DNA from: Aaosphaeria pasadenensis
Taxonomy: Eukaryota; Ascomycota; Dothideomycetes; Pleosporales
Assembly: GCA_022813625.1 (NCBI GenBank)
Contig: JAKLMB010000002.1
Span: 1,426,001 to 1,490,000, forward strand
Reading direction: 5' to 3'
DNA: 64,000 nt
In this document: in pieces, positions 13,019-24,275 of the stretch
How positions within the stretch are numbered: the stretch's first letter is position 1
Layout of the letters: each line of letters opens with the position of its first letter
Notes under the pieces: generated by a model
What the model was told of the DNA's origin: nothing
The model's input: only the letters and a program-made list of their open reading frames with translations
Database searches by the model: none
Translations under genes and position numbers: made by a program

Positions 13019-13758
13019 TAGGAGGTCAATCATTTTGATTATACGGTGTCAGGGTTCAAATGATCAGTTCTTTTTTAAGCAATGTCCTTTATATACCTTC
13101 GTCCGTATCGATATGTCCTTATCACAAAAAAGTTCTGCTCCCACCACATCTTACTTTAAGTCTGTTTCTGCACATAAGAAGAGATATGGAATCTACGTCA
13201 AACTAATTTACCGCATATTCATTGCGGCATAGAGAAGCATCATCCTTCTTTTCGTACAGCTGATAATTTGTGAGTACAATACTCGATTTACCTCTACCAT
13301 AGGAAAGTTGCACGGAGTTACTGTGTATGCTAAATACTACTTGACCGCAACCACCAGACAGTCTATCCCTTAGGACATCTGTTAATGATGATGCGAACAT
13401 TCAAAACTCATGAGACATATTGTTCGTTCACCTATTGCGATTCGACCATACTGGCATGATAGCACTGAAATCACTGGAATTTTTCCAAGGCTAAGCTTCT
13501 CTGGATTAAAATAATTCCTAAAACCCACACTCCCAATTTTCATGGCCCCGGTGCGGGAAGGACGGCCTGCTGTGGTCGGGGTGTATTATTCTCACTTCCA
13601 CAAACCTCACGGGGTCCATCATAATATGCGCCCTTCAATGCCCCTTTTACAAACGCCTCCCGCTCACCATTGAAAATAGAAAATTCTCAAAAAACGGATA
13701 CAGAACTAACGCAAGCATACGAGAAACGTATGCCGGGAATGCTCTCCAACGTAGAACA
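13019..13758. other. Convergent 3' region, UTP12 / TFIIS
   Basis: 740 bp between the two facing stop codons. It should hold both 3' UTRs and polyadenylation sites. No coding signal is recognisable. Confidence 0.6.
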
Positions 13759-14718
13759 TCAGGAGAATTTCCATCGGTGGCCACAATTCGTACATTCGCA
13801 GAAAGTCGTCATCGGTTCATCAGCACTTCTAGTCTGCGCCTGACTGTAGCTGACCATCCTCTTCTTGCACCTTCCACACTGGAAATCCTTAGAAATACTC
13901 TTCTCAACCTGAGCAACCATGGCCTCGTTCATATTCTCTTTCTGAAGACGTTCGTCCTCCTTACGTCGATCCGCGGATTTCAGTTCTTCGTGCGACATAA
14001 CGACCAGACGCTTGGGTGCAATATCACCAGATCGTACCCTTTTCCGGAGGTCATCGTTGGACTTATTCTTGAAATTCTGAAAAAGGGAGCGCATTTTGGT
14101 CCGATAGTCTGTATTCATTCCTCCAGCGTTGGCAAATGCGGCAGATTCGACAGCTTTTGCGACTACAATAATGTCTTCAGGGACTATTACATACGTTAGC
14201 GGTTGTCAGAACATCGAAAGGGACATGGTTGACTCACGGTCCTCGCTCATGAAGGCCAAGCCATCATACATCAAGCGTATGCATGCGTCACGACTGTCGT
14301 CTCCCGTGATCTTCAAGTCTACCTTATCGGTCTTATGGCTGCGACTGGCTGGGTCGACATCGTGTTTTTTCTTACTTGGCGCAGGTGACGCGATTCCAGA
14401 CGCAGGCGTAGGCGCAGGAGATGCACTCCCATTTGAAGCCTGAGCAACCTTTCCTGGTGCTCCCTTTCTCTTCTGTTTGTTCACTTCATCCCTCCACCTC
14501 GAGACTAGCTCACCAGCGACTTTGGCTACGCTTGGGTCTTTATGCGTCCGTAGTCTATTCACTTGCACGCCGATTTTCGTCTGTCGTAGCAACTCTTCAG
14601 TCGGTTTGAGGTTGTTTCGAAGGTCGGTGAGAAGATTTATCAGGGAGGAACTGGGTTCGTTGGCGTTCATGGCCTTTGTGATGGCTTTGCCTCGGAGCTC
14701 CACTTCTTTCGCGTCCAT
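13759..14718 (-). CDS. Transcription elongation factor TFIIS (S-II)
   Basis: Rescues arrested RNA polymerase II by stimulating nascent-transcript cleavage. Two exons, 14238-14718 and 13759-14183, with a 54-bp intron; 301 residues, normal for the family. Domains: N-terminal LW domain (about 1-80), a Ser/Pro/Ala-rich linker with basic patches (about 85-130), the central Pol II-binding domain starting near DSRDACIRLMYDGLAF, and a C-terminal zinc ribbon with Cys263, Cys266, Cys291 and Cys294. The acidic hairpin needed for cleavage is present as Asp282-Glu283 in RSADEP. The intron splits a Leu codon just after MSED. The start codon is 372 bp from the divergent EAF6 gene. Confidence 0.96.
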
Positions 14719-15090
14719 ATTGACGTTCGTGTCACGCGCGGAGGGTGTTTGCCGCTGGTTGTGTAATCGCCTCCAGATGTGAAGGAGTAATTAAGGCCGT
14801 ATATGATTTTCGAACAGGTTGAGGGCTTCAGGAGATGCGATGACTCTTGTGAAGAGAGGATGTGCGGTTGCGATCAGGCAAATGAATTAGTTGCTCTTTC
14901 TCTGGCTGGAAGCGGCTCGAATGTGCCAAGACCACGCTAGCGTGGAACTTCATCTGGGGAAGGCAGGAACAGCTCACTGAAACATCCACGATTGAAACAA
15001 CGAGAGCAAAAACCGATATTCAACAACTTTGTCTCGTCCCTACCACCCTCCAAGCATCTACATACACTCTCGATTCATTGATAACTCAAC
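14719..15090. promoter_or_regulatory. Divergent promoter, TFIIS / EAF6
   Basis: 372 bp between divergent start codons; it must hold both promoters. No specific site recognised. Confidence 0.5.
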
Positions 15091-15773
15091 ATGGCGGAAA
15101 ATGCGCCGCCTGCAGGAGCCGCGAATGTATCGGATGTGTCGCGCGGTATGCCCTACTATGAACGACTTCGACGTGACTTAAGGGAAGCGTTGCAGAAGAA
15201 ACGACTGATCGATAACAACCTTGTACGTGTCAAGTTGCAACTATTAAATGTGCATATGGATTAACCAGTCACAGGCTCAACTCGAAGAAAATATCCTCCG
15301 CAATGAATCATCGTACCTGGAGGAGACAACTGCTGGAAACATTATCAAGGGTTTCGATAACTATATCAAGGGAGCATCCACTACGACCACCGTAGGCGGT
15401 GCTGGTACAGCCACGCGCCGTAAGGGCACAATTAGCGATGCGGACAGAATATTCAGTCGGAGCTCAACAAGCTTCATGAGGGTAGGAGACCAACACGCTA
15501 TCCACGTAGATTTCGAGGACGGCGAAAGCAATGCAGTGCAGAGCAGTGACTAACGCGCCAACGTAGGAAGCTTCGACTCCAGGCTCAAACACGACCACAC
15601 CTTCCCATGCTGCGACACCAAACTCCTCGTTCCCCACTCGCGAATCGAGCCAGCCTTCACAGAACGGAGCGAACAAGAACGGAGGAGCGAGTAAAAAGAA
15701 GAAGGCCACAGACGATGAAGATACAGACAGCAAGCCAACAAAGCGAGGCAAGATTACCTACGGGCGAGATTGA
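15091..15773 (+). CDS. NuA4 histone acetyltransferase subunit Eaf6
   Basis: Small accessory subunit of the NuA4 (and probably NuA3-type) histone acetyltransferase in the nucleus. Three exons, 15091-15222, 15275-15481 and 15567-15773; 181 residues. The start MAENAPPAG and the conserved core RGMPYYERLRRDLREALQKK, LEENILRNESSYLEETTAGN, IIKGFDNYIKG match fungal Eaf6. The central Leu/Glu pattern is a coiled coil that binds the scaffold. DADRIFSRSSTSFM is followed by a Ser/Thr/Pro-rich and then basic tail (KKKKATDDEDTD) ending in KRGKITYGRD. Both introns (52 and 85 bp) are GT-AG and phase 0. The second must be removed, because unspliced reading stops after 22 codons. Confidence 0.94.
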
Positions 15774-18700
15774 TGAAGCAAATCGAGATCCCTTGCGTCC
15801 GCGGGAGCGATATATCATACACCTTTTGCCAGAGACCCACTCCTGTTCGATGGTAATTTCTTGGATTGATGCGCGGTCGTGGAGGATCTAAGATGGAAAG
15901 GCTGATTAGCCTGGATCCTTCATCATTTCGCCATTCGTAGTCCGCTGTGGCTTGAGGTAGTAGCAGCGCAGTTGTGTCGAGCGTGTGGGTAGGTTATTAG
16001 AGGATACGATGCAAAGGGCCATACTGTATCGTCGCCTACCGGATACGGAGCACGGAATGCATCAAGAGAATGGAGCCATTACGCGTCCTTTCTGAAGCTT
16101 GCAGCGAGGCGACCACGGGAGCACACTTGTAAGGTTTTCAAGTGTGCGCAAAGCGACATTGTGGGGTAGCCCATTGTCCAACCCAAAGCCAACGAGAGAA
16201 CTCCATGAATCATGTGGGCGGTAATTTGTGGGCATGATGGACGATCACTTCTGCACACTAACAGTGGGGTGCTAACCGAAAGGTCATCTGAAAGGATGCA
16301 ACGAAATTAGTGGTAGAGCCTTCACAGCGGTACCTTTTTGTCGGTATCTCACTGGCAATACCTTCCTCGATGGGCTCGACGTCCGGTTTCGCGTTGTGAG
16401 CGAGGATTTGGGTGCACGATCATTTATGGGGCGACTTGATTACATGCTGAGAGAGCGGTTCGGAAACTTGGCAACACATCGGGTCATCTCTCCGCATGAA
16501 CGCCTTTAAAATGATTGGAGAGGAATTCAGGGCGGACACAATCTCAGATACTCTGAAGGATGAGAAATACGGTGTACGTCTCATCACATGGAATATGTCG
16601 CTGCGGGAGATACTGAGCCCGACCGAGGCTGCAGCGAAAAGCAAGAGCATGAGAGTCATCCTTTCAAGGCAAGCTGCTCTTACTGTCCATCTAGGTATAA
16701 TGCAATCAACACGCACTAAGTATGTCTCCCGGAATGGCTCTTCAAACGTTGGTGATGCTTGAATGACATAGAGATCCTTGAAGCTTAGCCGCTTATGTAC
16801 TATGGCACGGCATGTCATGGCATGGCATGGTGTACTGATCGTGTATGTACGTGCTTCCTACCCTGGATATTTCACTATGGAGAAAGAAATAAGAACTCGC
16901 ATGATCAAATTTCGAAGGAAAATCTACTGCATGAATAGAGTTGACGCCATAGCCGCCCGTGGGATGATGTCCTCTTGGGTGTACTACAGTGTACAGTACA
17001 CCGTACGTTACCAACTCTTCCTCAGGCTTTGGAAATCTTCGATCGAAGATCCGAAAGACATGAAGGAATCGCACTAACAATTAGATGAAATCCTACCACC
17101 GCCCCCATTCTTGAGGAATTCTCACCCCCGGACGTTCCCTGTCAAACAACGAACCATACATCCGACCACTCCCATCCCATCATTCCTTGGTGACAAGAAC
17201 CTATGAAGATAATGGCAATGGTAATAATGACAGTGATAACACGCAATCTCGCCTCGCACGTCTGTCTCTTCGACCCAACGAGCCGTCTCCCATCCTTTAC
17301 GATTGCTTACCAGACGGAGAAGGCGATCGGCATAACGCACCGTCCGATATATACATAGCTGTAGTTATCTATATATGCTTCTGTGCAACAATGATTGGTG
17401 TAGGCCCCAGAAGTTAGTGTAATCTAGTCGTACGAGTACTCCATACTACTTCAACGTAACTTTCTTTCCTTCCTCTGCATGAACGTCGAATCAATCTCCG
17501 TCTGGGCAATTTTTCCTTCCAGAACATCGTGATTAATAAATCTTTCGTGGGGGGCCGGCGACTGCGAGACTCGAAAGAGAATGGGCGAGTAGTATTGATA
17601 CGTTCTTAGACGTTTGAGAGAACACATCTTTCGTTTGAGACCGGGGGGATGGGTGGGATACGAAACGTTCAAGGGTGGAAGGTGTGTTGCTGCAATTGCG
17701 TGTGTACATGTGCATACATGCAGGGAGACGAAGAGGAGATGGAAGAAGTAAAAGAACGAGAACCAAAGGAGAGAGAAAAAAAATTAAATCCAATATCCCC
17801 ACGTTGTCAATCTGAGACAGACAAACGAAGGAAAGAAAGAAAAAAAATTGATTGTCTAACGTGCATGCGTGTATGTGTATGCATGCGATAGCATCCCAGC
17901 CCGGACATGCATTGCATGGAACGAATCGAATTGGAAGAATTGGGAGATTGGTCTGTCGTTCGGTTACCCTTGTCTACGACACGGAAATTGAAAATATGTG
18001 GTATCTAGGGGCAGAAACGACATGCTCGTACGCTTCCTGGTTTTTTTTTTTACTCTCTCTTTACTTTTCGTTTTCATTATATTCCTCGTATAATAGATTG
18101 GAAAGGTGAGCTCCGATGGTGTTGGGTCGTTTTCTTCAAAGTCCGTTAACAAGCGAGAAAATACTACTGATCAATGTAACTACTCCGTACAGAAGATGTA
18201 AACCAAGACCCGGAGAAGAATAAGAACCGAAAGGAAGGAAAGTTGAAGCGAACATAGCCAGGATCGAGATAACATGAGAAAGAAAGTTGTACTCTCCAAG
18301 CAAGCCAGCCGCCCCTACCTAATTGCGTGTACAACTACAGCAGTCCGTACGGAGTAGGTACATCTATACAAATATGCAGAGCGCATGGCCTGATATCGCA
18401 TTTCTTCCACACTGGGCAGGGGTGAAGGGATGGGATGGAAGGATTGGGGGATGGGGTTTGGGGAGCAATCTGCAAGTGACACCAACTTCGCATCCGTGAA
18501 TTTTTGGGCATGGTCACGACGTTTGTCTCTTCAGAAGGAAGGGACTAGTCCGCAAGAGGAAATACGTGAAGGAAAAAGTCTGCAGTTATTCAATTAGAAG
18601 ATACACCCATGTAGAGGCAATCGAAGATGAGGATTGAAGGGAGGATTAATAAGCCCTGTGGGCGTAGTACTGCCAACGCATTAGTACCGTCCTCCCGCGT

Positions 18701-21555
18701 TATTTGCAAGCATTGGAGGTAGACTACTGTAGCTATCGCTAGTTGCGTAGACAGAATTCATGCGATTATGTCGTAGCAAAAGCAGACGGCACAGTGGACT
18801 GCTCAGCGGGTAGCCTTGAGCTGCAAAATTATAAGTGATAAATGAAATAGCCTACGGATTTGTGACTGTTAACTTCCGGTGATCACGAGCTGTAGAATGA
18901 GTAAATAGCTGTGGAAGCAGTCTGCCGCCGGCCACGCATCACGGGATCAAGGTCGTCTTATATGCATCTTCCTCAAAGAAGTAATCGGGAACGCAGTTGT
19001 GAGATTGTCTAGCACATATGCAGGGCAGGGTGATCGATCGATCAATCAATCAATCAACCAATACGTTGAGGCTGAAAGTATACAACGCAGCGTGAAACAA
19101 TCTGGATATTGCGGCCTGAGGAAAACGGCCCTCGGGCATGACAAGCAGTGGCAAATATGCACAGAGCTCGCGTGCGTGTCCTTTTGATGCTGCTATTACT
19201 GCCTCGACGGGCATGCCGTACTCTTCGTTTAAACGATGTGGGTTGCAAGTTGGAGTTGCCGCCGTGGCCGATGCGGCATCGTATTCTGCACTCGCAGTTT
19301 ACGGAGTACTTCGTCTAGCTGCGTATTTTGTACAGAAGGTGAGTAGAGTGTGCAGGACGACATCGGCGCGACCATGCTACTTGCGGTATTTCATTTATGA
19401 GGGAAAGAGTCCGCTGTCCGCTGTCCGCTGGAGGTGGTAATGTACTCGTACAGTAATGCACTCCGCTGCTGCCACGTCCGTGTCCGCCAACCATCGTTCG
19501 GCGGATCAAAGCAGCGGTCAAGGTGGAGGTGGATGGGAAGGGCAGTATCGCAGCAGAGCAGCGCAAGGCCGTTGCGCCAGGCTAGGATGATAACTCGCTT
19601 ACGTGCGACGACTTTCGTTGGATTGCACATGCGCGCATTTCGGCCAGCGTTAGGCCCACCTGAGAGTAGGTAAACCACCCATCTCACAGCCCGCTCCGCC
19701 CGTCTCAATAACCCCTGTTCCAAGAGTCGAAGGAAGCAGCTTGCGAATTGCGGGCTGTTTCTAACATGCTGAGGGGCGAAAAAAGGGTTTCGTCAAAGCC
19801 ACCACATACGAAAATAGGGTTTTGGGAAGGATGCCCGAAGGTCGGGCAAAACCAACCGCCGTATGGTGAGATGGCAGTAGGTTGATGATGAGGGACAGAT
19901 TGGTTGGTCGATTGATATGAAGAGGCAAAGACAATATGCAAATTAAGGTATCTGGTCAATGGGATTCCATGCCCTGCGCCCGCCGAGGGGCAGAGATAGT
20001 TATTCAGCGAGCATTGGAGTGTGTAAGGTATGACATCCGATGCTAGGATCGGGCTGGGATTGAACGGTGAATGATAGGATGAGTGGTGATCGTTTCATCG
20101 TTGGTTCCCTCATACTCGTAAATCCATCATTTGCACTAGGTACTACGGGAGCACAAGGTGTCGCGGGTATCGGTGGTTGTGTAATATGTCTTGTTTGCTA
20201 GTAAATCGTATGCATGATAACTCCATACGTGTTCAATGGATGGCATTCATTATTGTCGTAATGTGTAGGACCGTAGGACCGTAGGTAGGTGAGGATGCTC
20301 GAATGATGGATGTGGTGGAGGTAAGAGTGGAAAGTAGGGGTCCAACGCTAGCGCACGATGAGATCATACACAACAGGGGTACATCGGTAATGCCCCGTCA
20401 GCCCCGTCCACCCCCTGGTGCTTGCTCAATCAGTCGTCGTCACTCAAGCGCACGGCAGATAGCAAAGCGTTGATTTCGTTGGCCTTTCTCTTTAGTGTAG
20501 GCTTTCCACCCTTGTGCTGACACCGCGTTCCGCATCACATCTTGTTAATGGACAAACTAACCAATCGCGCCTAACCCTTGCAGCAAAGCGGCTCTGAATG
20601 GGTCAAGTGATGTTGTGGATGCTACCATGATGTCGAGGCGCATCAAAGCCAATGTCTCTGCCGTGTCGTCGGTTCTGTAGCGGTAACTTGGTCGGAATAG
20701 ACAGCAATATCCGGCTGAAACGATGCGATGCTAGCAATGATAGATGAGTGGATGGATGTAGACACGAATGTTTTGAATATCTGGATATATTTGGTCCTCT
20801 AATATTTCGTGAGATCTGATATCATAGTTTGGGTGCGGAATCGCCTCGTAGTGTTTGCCTACGACAGCCGTGAGACAACAGAAGGAATCCCCACCCTGCA
20901 ATGAATAAGCCCCCCTTGACCCCTGTGCAAGAGGCTGCTATCATGACTTTCCGATATGATAAAGAATAGAAACAGAACTGTGCGCCTCCAAACCGACTAC
21001 TATACAAGTGTCATGCAGCCCTGTATCCTCGTAATTTATCCGATGAGGCTGCTAAAGAGAGTCTAAAATATTAAAGGGTATAGCGAACGTTCGTACTCCG
21101 ATGTTGGAGAGGGCCACTGGGGCCGGGGAGAATTGCTGAAGGTGTGAGACGCGGAAACATAAAAACAATGACATGGCAACCAAACGCGTGATGATACAGG
21201 CGAACGAGAAGAACTCGTTCGGGGAAAGGGGGTACTCGCGTGAACAAAAACAACCAACGATCAAAAACTCCGGAAGAACGCCCACAGAAGCCCCTCGACG
21301 CAGAGAGGGGCCCATTGATATCGCCAAATAAATCCCGTGCAGCGACTGATAGAAGAAGATTCGTGTCAAGAGTTCCCGGTCTAGCATAGGCAACCAGAAC
21401 TTGCTGTGCAGCGAAAAAGCGCGACAGTGGATATCTCAAACGCACACATCAAATGAGCAGAAGATCGGTGGACGAAATAGAATGACGGAGATCGCCAGGA
21501 ACCATGGTCGTAACTGTAACCGAAATGAGGAAATTGCTCAGCGGAGATCGGCGCT
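15774..21555. other. 5.8-kb gene-poor spacer
   Basis: No recognisable gene between EAF6 and the FlbC-like gene. It contains only short open frames without family resemblance. Visible structure: CATGG-type short repeats near 16800-16830, a near-perfect inverted repeat at 16978-17002, a CAAT-tetranucleotide run at about 19028-19060, and several copies of GTACGGAGTA/TACTCCGTAC (18181, 18347, 19300). It includes 3' UTR sequence of the genes at both ends and could host non-coding transcripts, which cannot be judged from sequence alone. Confidence 0.55.
16978..17002. repeat. Inverted repeat, 8-nt arms
   Basis: GGTGTACT (16978-16985) and AGTACACC (16995-17002) are exact reverse complements separated by 9 nt. 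The surrounding sequence is rich in GTAC words. Function unknown. Confidence 0.6.
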
Positions 21556-22762
21556 TCATGCGTCGTCGGGTGACGGGTGGTCTTGACCTTCACCCTTGTG
21601 CACCTTGCGGTGTCGTCGCAAGTTGGACACAACGGAGAAGTGGCGGCCACAGCCTGGTTCCTCACAAGCAAATGCTACACATGAATTAGTACATACTCGA
21701 ATGGTGGTTTTGCGAATGAGGTGACGTACGCTTCTCTCCCGTATGGCTGTACATGTGAGTCTGTAATGAACTTGGGCGAGTGAAACGCTTGTCACAGATC
21801 TTGCACTTGTGCTTCTTCTGGGAACTGGAGGAAACCTTGGAGCTGAACTGGCCCATCATCGACTGAGGTGCTGGAGGAATGTTTGCGCCCATGAGCGCAT
21901 TTGGGCGGGGAAGCGTTCGGGGATTGGACAAATCGACGGACTCGGACGCGGAGCTGTAGTCGGTCACGGAACCCTCGCCCCCGTAGTAGTTGGAAGCATT
22001 GTAGCTTGCAGAGGAGATGGAAGAGTGGGCGGAGTGGGCAGACGGGAAGCCATACGAATCGGTGGAGCTGCGGCTCGAACCATTGCCGTAGATGTTCCTT
22101 GGAGTGATGTCCGACTGGCTCAAGGAAACCATGCCACGGCTGGCATCGAGAGCATCGCTGAAGCTATTTCTCTGCGGGTGCTGTTGTCCCATTCTGCTGA
22201 AGTCAACTAATGAACTCTGGCGTTGCCTTTGCGAATCGACGCTTTCATAGAACGCGGTTGAGGGTACTGACGGGTGGGAGGAGCGACGGGAAGAGTCCTG
22301 CTGATATGCATATGGGCTTCGTGTGCTTGTGGTATAATCCATCTGAGAATAAGGAGCCGAGGTGGGAGCATACGTAGTGTTATTGGTAGCAGCAGAGGTA
22401 GAGTATCCGCTCGTGTAACTCCGTGACAAGAGATCTTGGGACGTATCAAGTAAGTTTTCTGTTGCTAGTGCTCCATCCGGGAGGATAATACCTGTTCCAA
22501 GCGGAGGTGCCGTCACTGCAAGGCCATGATAGGGGAGAGCAATGCTGGTCGGTCGCTGCACTTGTTGGGGCTGGCTGGTGGGATGAGCCTCCAGTCCAGC
22601 GGTAGTGTTGGGTGCGATCGAGGTAGGGTAAAGTTGAGGCTGCGAGGTTGCACCAGTAGCCGACACCCACGGGTTGGTGAAGTGCGGTTGCTGGTAACGC
22701 AACGGATCGTATCCCATAGCGTTGATATGGGAATTTTGACGATTATCGACTGCCATTGCCAT
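21556..22762 (-). CDS. flbC: FlbC-like C2H2 conidiation transcription factor
   Basis: Nuclear regulator; in Aspergillus the FlbC family activates brlA and asexual development. Two exons, 21730-22762 and 21556-21674, with a 55-bp intron inside the second finger's linker; 383 residues. The start chosen is MAMAVDNRQN; the frame stays open 50 codons further upstream, but that extension looks like leader sequence. Residues 1-310 are low-complexity Ser/Tyr/Gln/Pro. The C-terminus has two C2H2 fingers: Cys320, Cys323, His336, His340, and Cys348, Cys353, His366, His370, joined by the TGEKP linker. The finger core CKICDKRFTRPSSLQTHMYS and SVVSNLRRHRKVH are the features that suggest FlbC. The gene sits alone in about 18 kb of non-coding DNA, with 11.7 kb upstream. 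The assignment to FlbC rests on recall of the finger sequence, so a related C2H2 factor remains possible. Confidence 0.85.
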
Positions 22763-23689
22763 AACGGAGGACGAGTGGTGGTTTGAGAGGATAGGTGGAT
22801 AGGACAAGGACTCCCTTTTGATGGTGATGATGGACAAGATGGAAGGATGTGTCGAGGGAGTAACAGCAAACAAAAGGGAGGACAGTAACACGCTATGGGT
22901 GTTCAAGAACAAACTATAGCTCTACGGTATCCTGACAAGTGAAACCGGTGATGGTTCGAGAGTTTGAAAACGTGGGGACAGACGATCACAAGCAAGTCGG
23001 ACGTGGGATCTGCGGGCCTTTTGAACTTGAGTCTGACACTGGGAACACCCGTCCTAAGGCCTTCCGGGAGGAGTAATGATAGACAGCTCGGGATGCCGAT
23101 CGCTAGGCCAGTGCTAACCAGGAGCCGTGGCGATGGGCCAGAGAGATGGGAGCTTTTCGGGCCCTGTGGGTTTTGCAGATGACGGAGTGGTTGGTGTGCT
23201 TGAGCGTTTCAAGTCGAACGCACAATGTGGAGAAACAGTCCTACCAACGAGCACAGATTGTTGGTCGGATAGTAAAGAGTAATTATGTGGGAAGGTGTTG
23301 CGTGTACTTTGATATGGATGAAGTGTTGCGTGGACGTTGTGGATTCCAAGATGCAGGATTTGGTATGGTATGGAACCGGAGGAGGGCAGTAACAACGTTT
23401 ACTGGCCGAGGAGAGGGGACAATTAGAGCAAAGAGGTAATGATGGGAGGATGAACGAGTATCAATCAAGTATCGATGTGCTGATGGCGGAATTGTTGTAA
23501 TGATATGGAGTTTTGAATTGAGTGAGCATTTAGAGAGACAGAGAGTGTTGATCGGCAGACATCAATTGGGGAGGACTGATTGTTAAATTCGCGTGCTTGG
23601 TTTACGTCTTTCGAACTGCACAGGGACATTCATCATAGGCTGGAAAGCCAAGACTCAAAGGGAAAAGGGCCAAAAATCAGGATGGAATT

Positions 23690-23749
23690 GGGATGGGGGG
23701 GGAGGGTGTGGTCACTGGTGTGGGAGGGAGGGGGGAGGTAGGGTTAGGG
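23690..23749 (+). repeat. G-rich tract with G-quadruplex potential
   Basis: Contains at least eight runs of three or more G within 60 nt, ending in a telomere-like GGGTTAGGG. It lies about 930 bp upstream of the flbC start. The G-rich strand is the plus strand, which is the template strand for flbC. Confidence 0.7.
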
Positions 23750-23834
23750 TACTGACAGTGTAGGTAGGTGGATGGGGATGGGATGAGATGGGATTAGGAT
23801 GATGGGATGGGATGTGGGTGGGATGGGCTCAAGC

Positions 23835-23940
23835 GCCGCCGCCGCCACCATTACCACCATCATCACCACCAACCACCACCTCCTCCACGACATTAACGGA
23901 CTACATACCACCATTATTACCACCACTATCATCATCACGA
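23835..23940 (+). repeat. Trinucleotide-rich tract (CCG/CCA/ATC)
   Basis: Runs of GCC, then CCA, CAT and ACC triplets over about 105 bp. Typical degenerate microsatellite. Confidence 0.7.
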
Positions 23941-24218
23941 AGAAAAGTAACCCCCCGGACAACAACTTTACGCACCAGTGCAGCTACGAGTACGTGCAGG
24001 AGGATTACAGGGTATGGCATTCAAGGTGCCGCTACTAGGGCCTACAAGTGCCTACAGCCTACACCGTACAAGGGGCCACTAACCACTGTACCGTAACTGA
24101 CTGGGGGGGAGTGTGAGTGTGAGTTCTTTCTCGAGGCTGCTTTAGGCCCTTTCACGGCTTTACCTACGTTAGGCTACGTAGTTTAGATGTCTAGTTGGTG
24201 TGGTATTAGGGTAGAGGA

Positions 24219-24275
24219 TTAGGGGACTAGGGGGGCTAGGGAGGCTAAGGAGGCTAGGGAGGGGGGAGGAGGAGA
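24219..24275 (+). repeat. Imperfect CTAGGG repeats
   Basis: Repeated units of the form GG(A/G)(G/C)CTAGGG over 57 bp, G-rich on the plus strand. A related block lies at 27328-27351. Confidence 0.65.

Noticed and set aside
22763..22912. 50-codon N-terminal extension of the FlbC-like gene (upstream ATG)
   Set aside because: Hydrophobic/CT-rich leader-like sequence unlike a nuclear factor; MAMAVDN fits the family start better. 5' RACE would decide.
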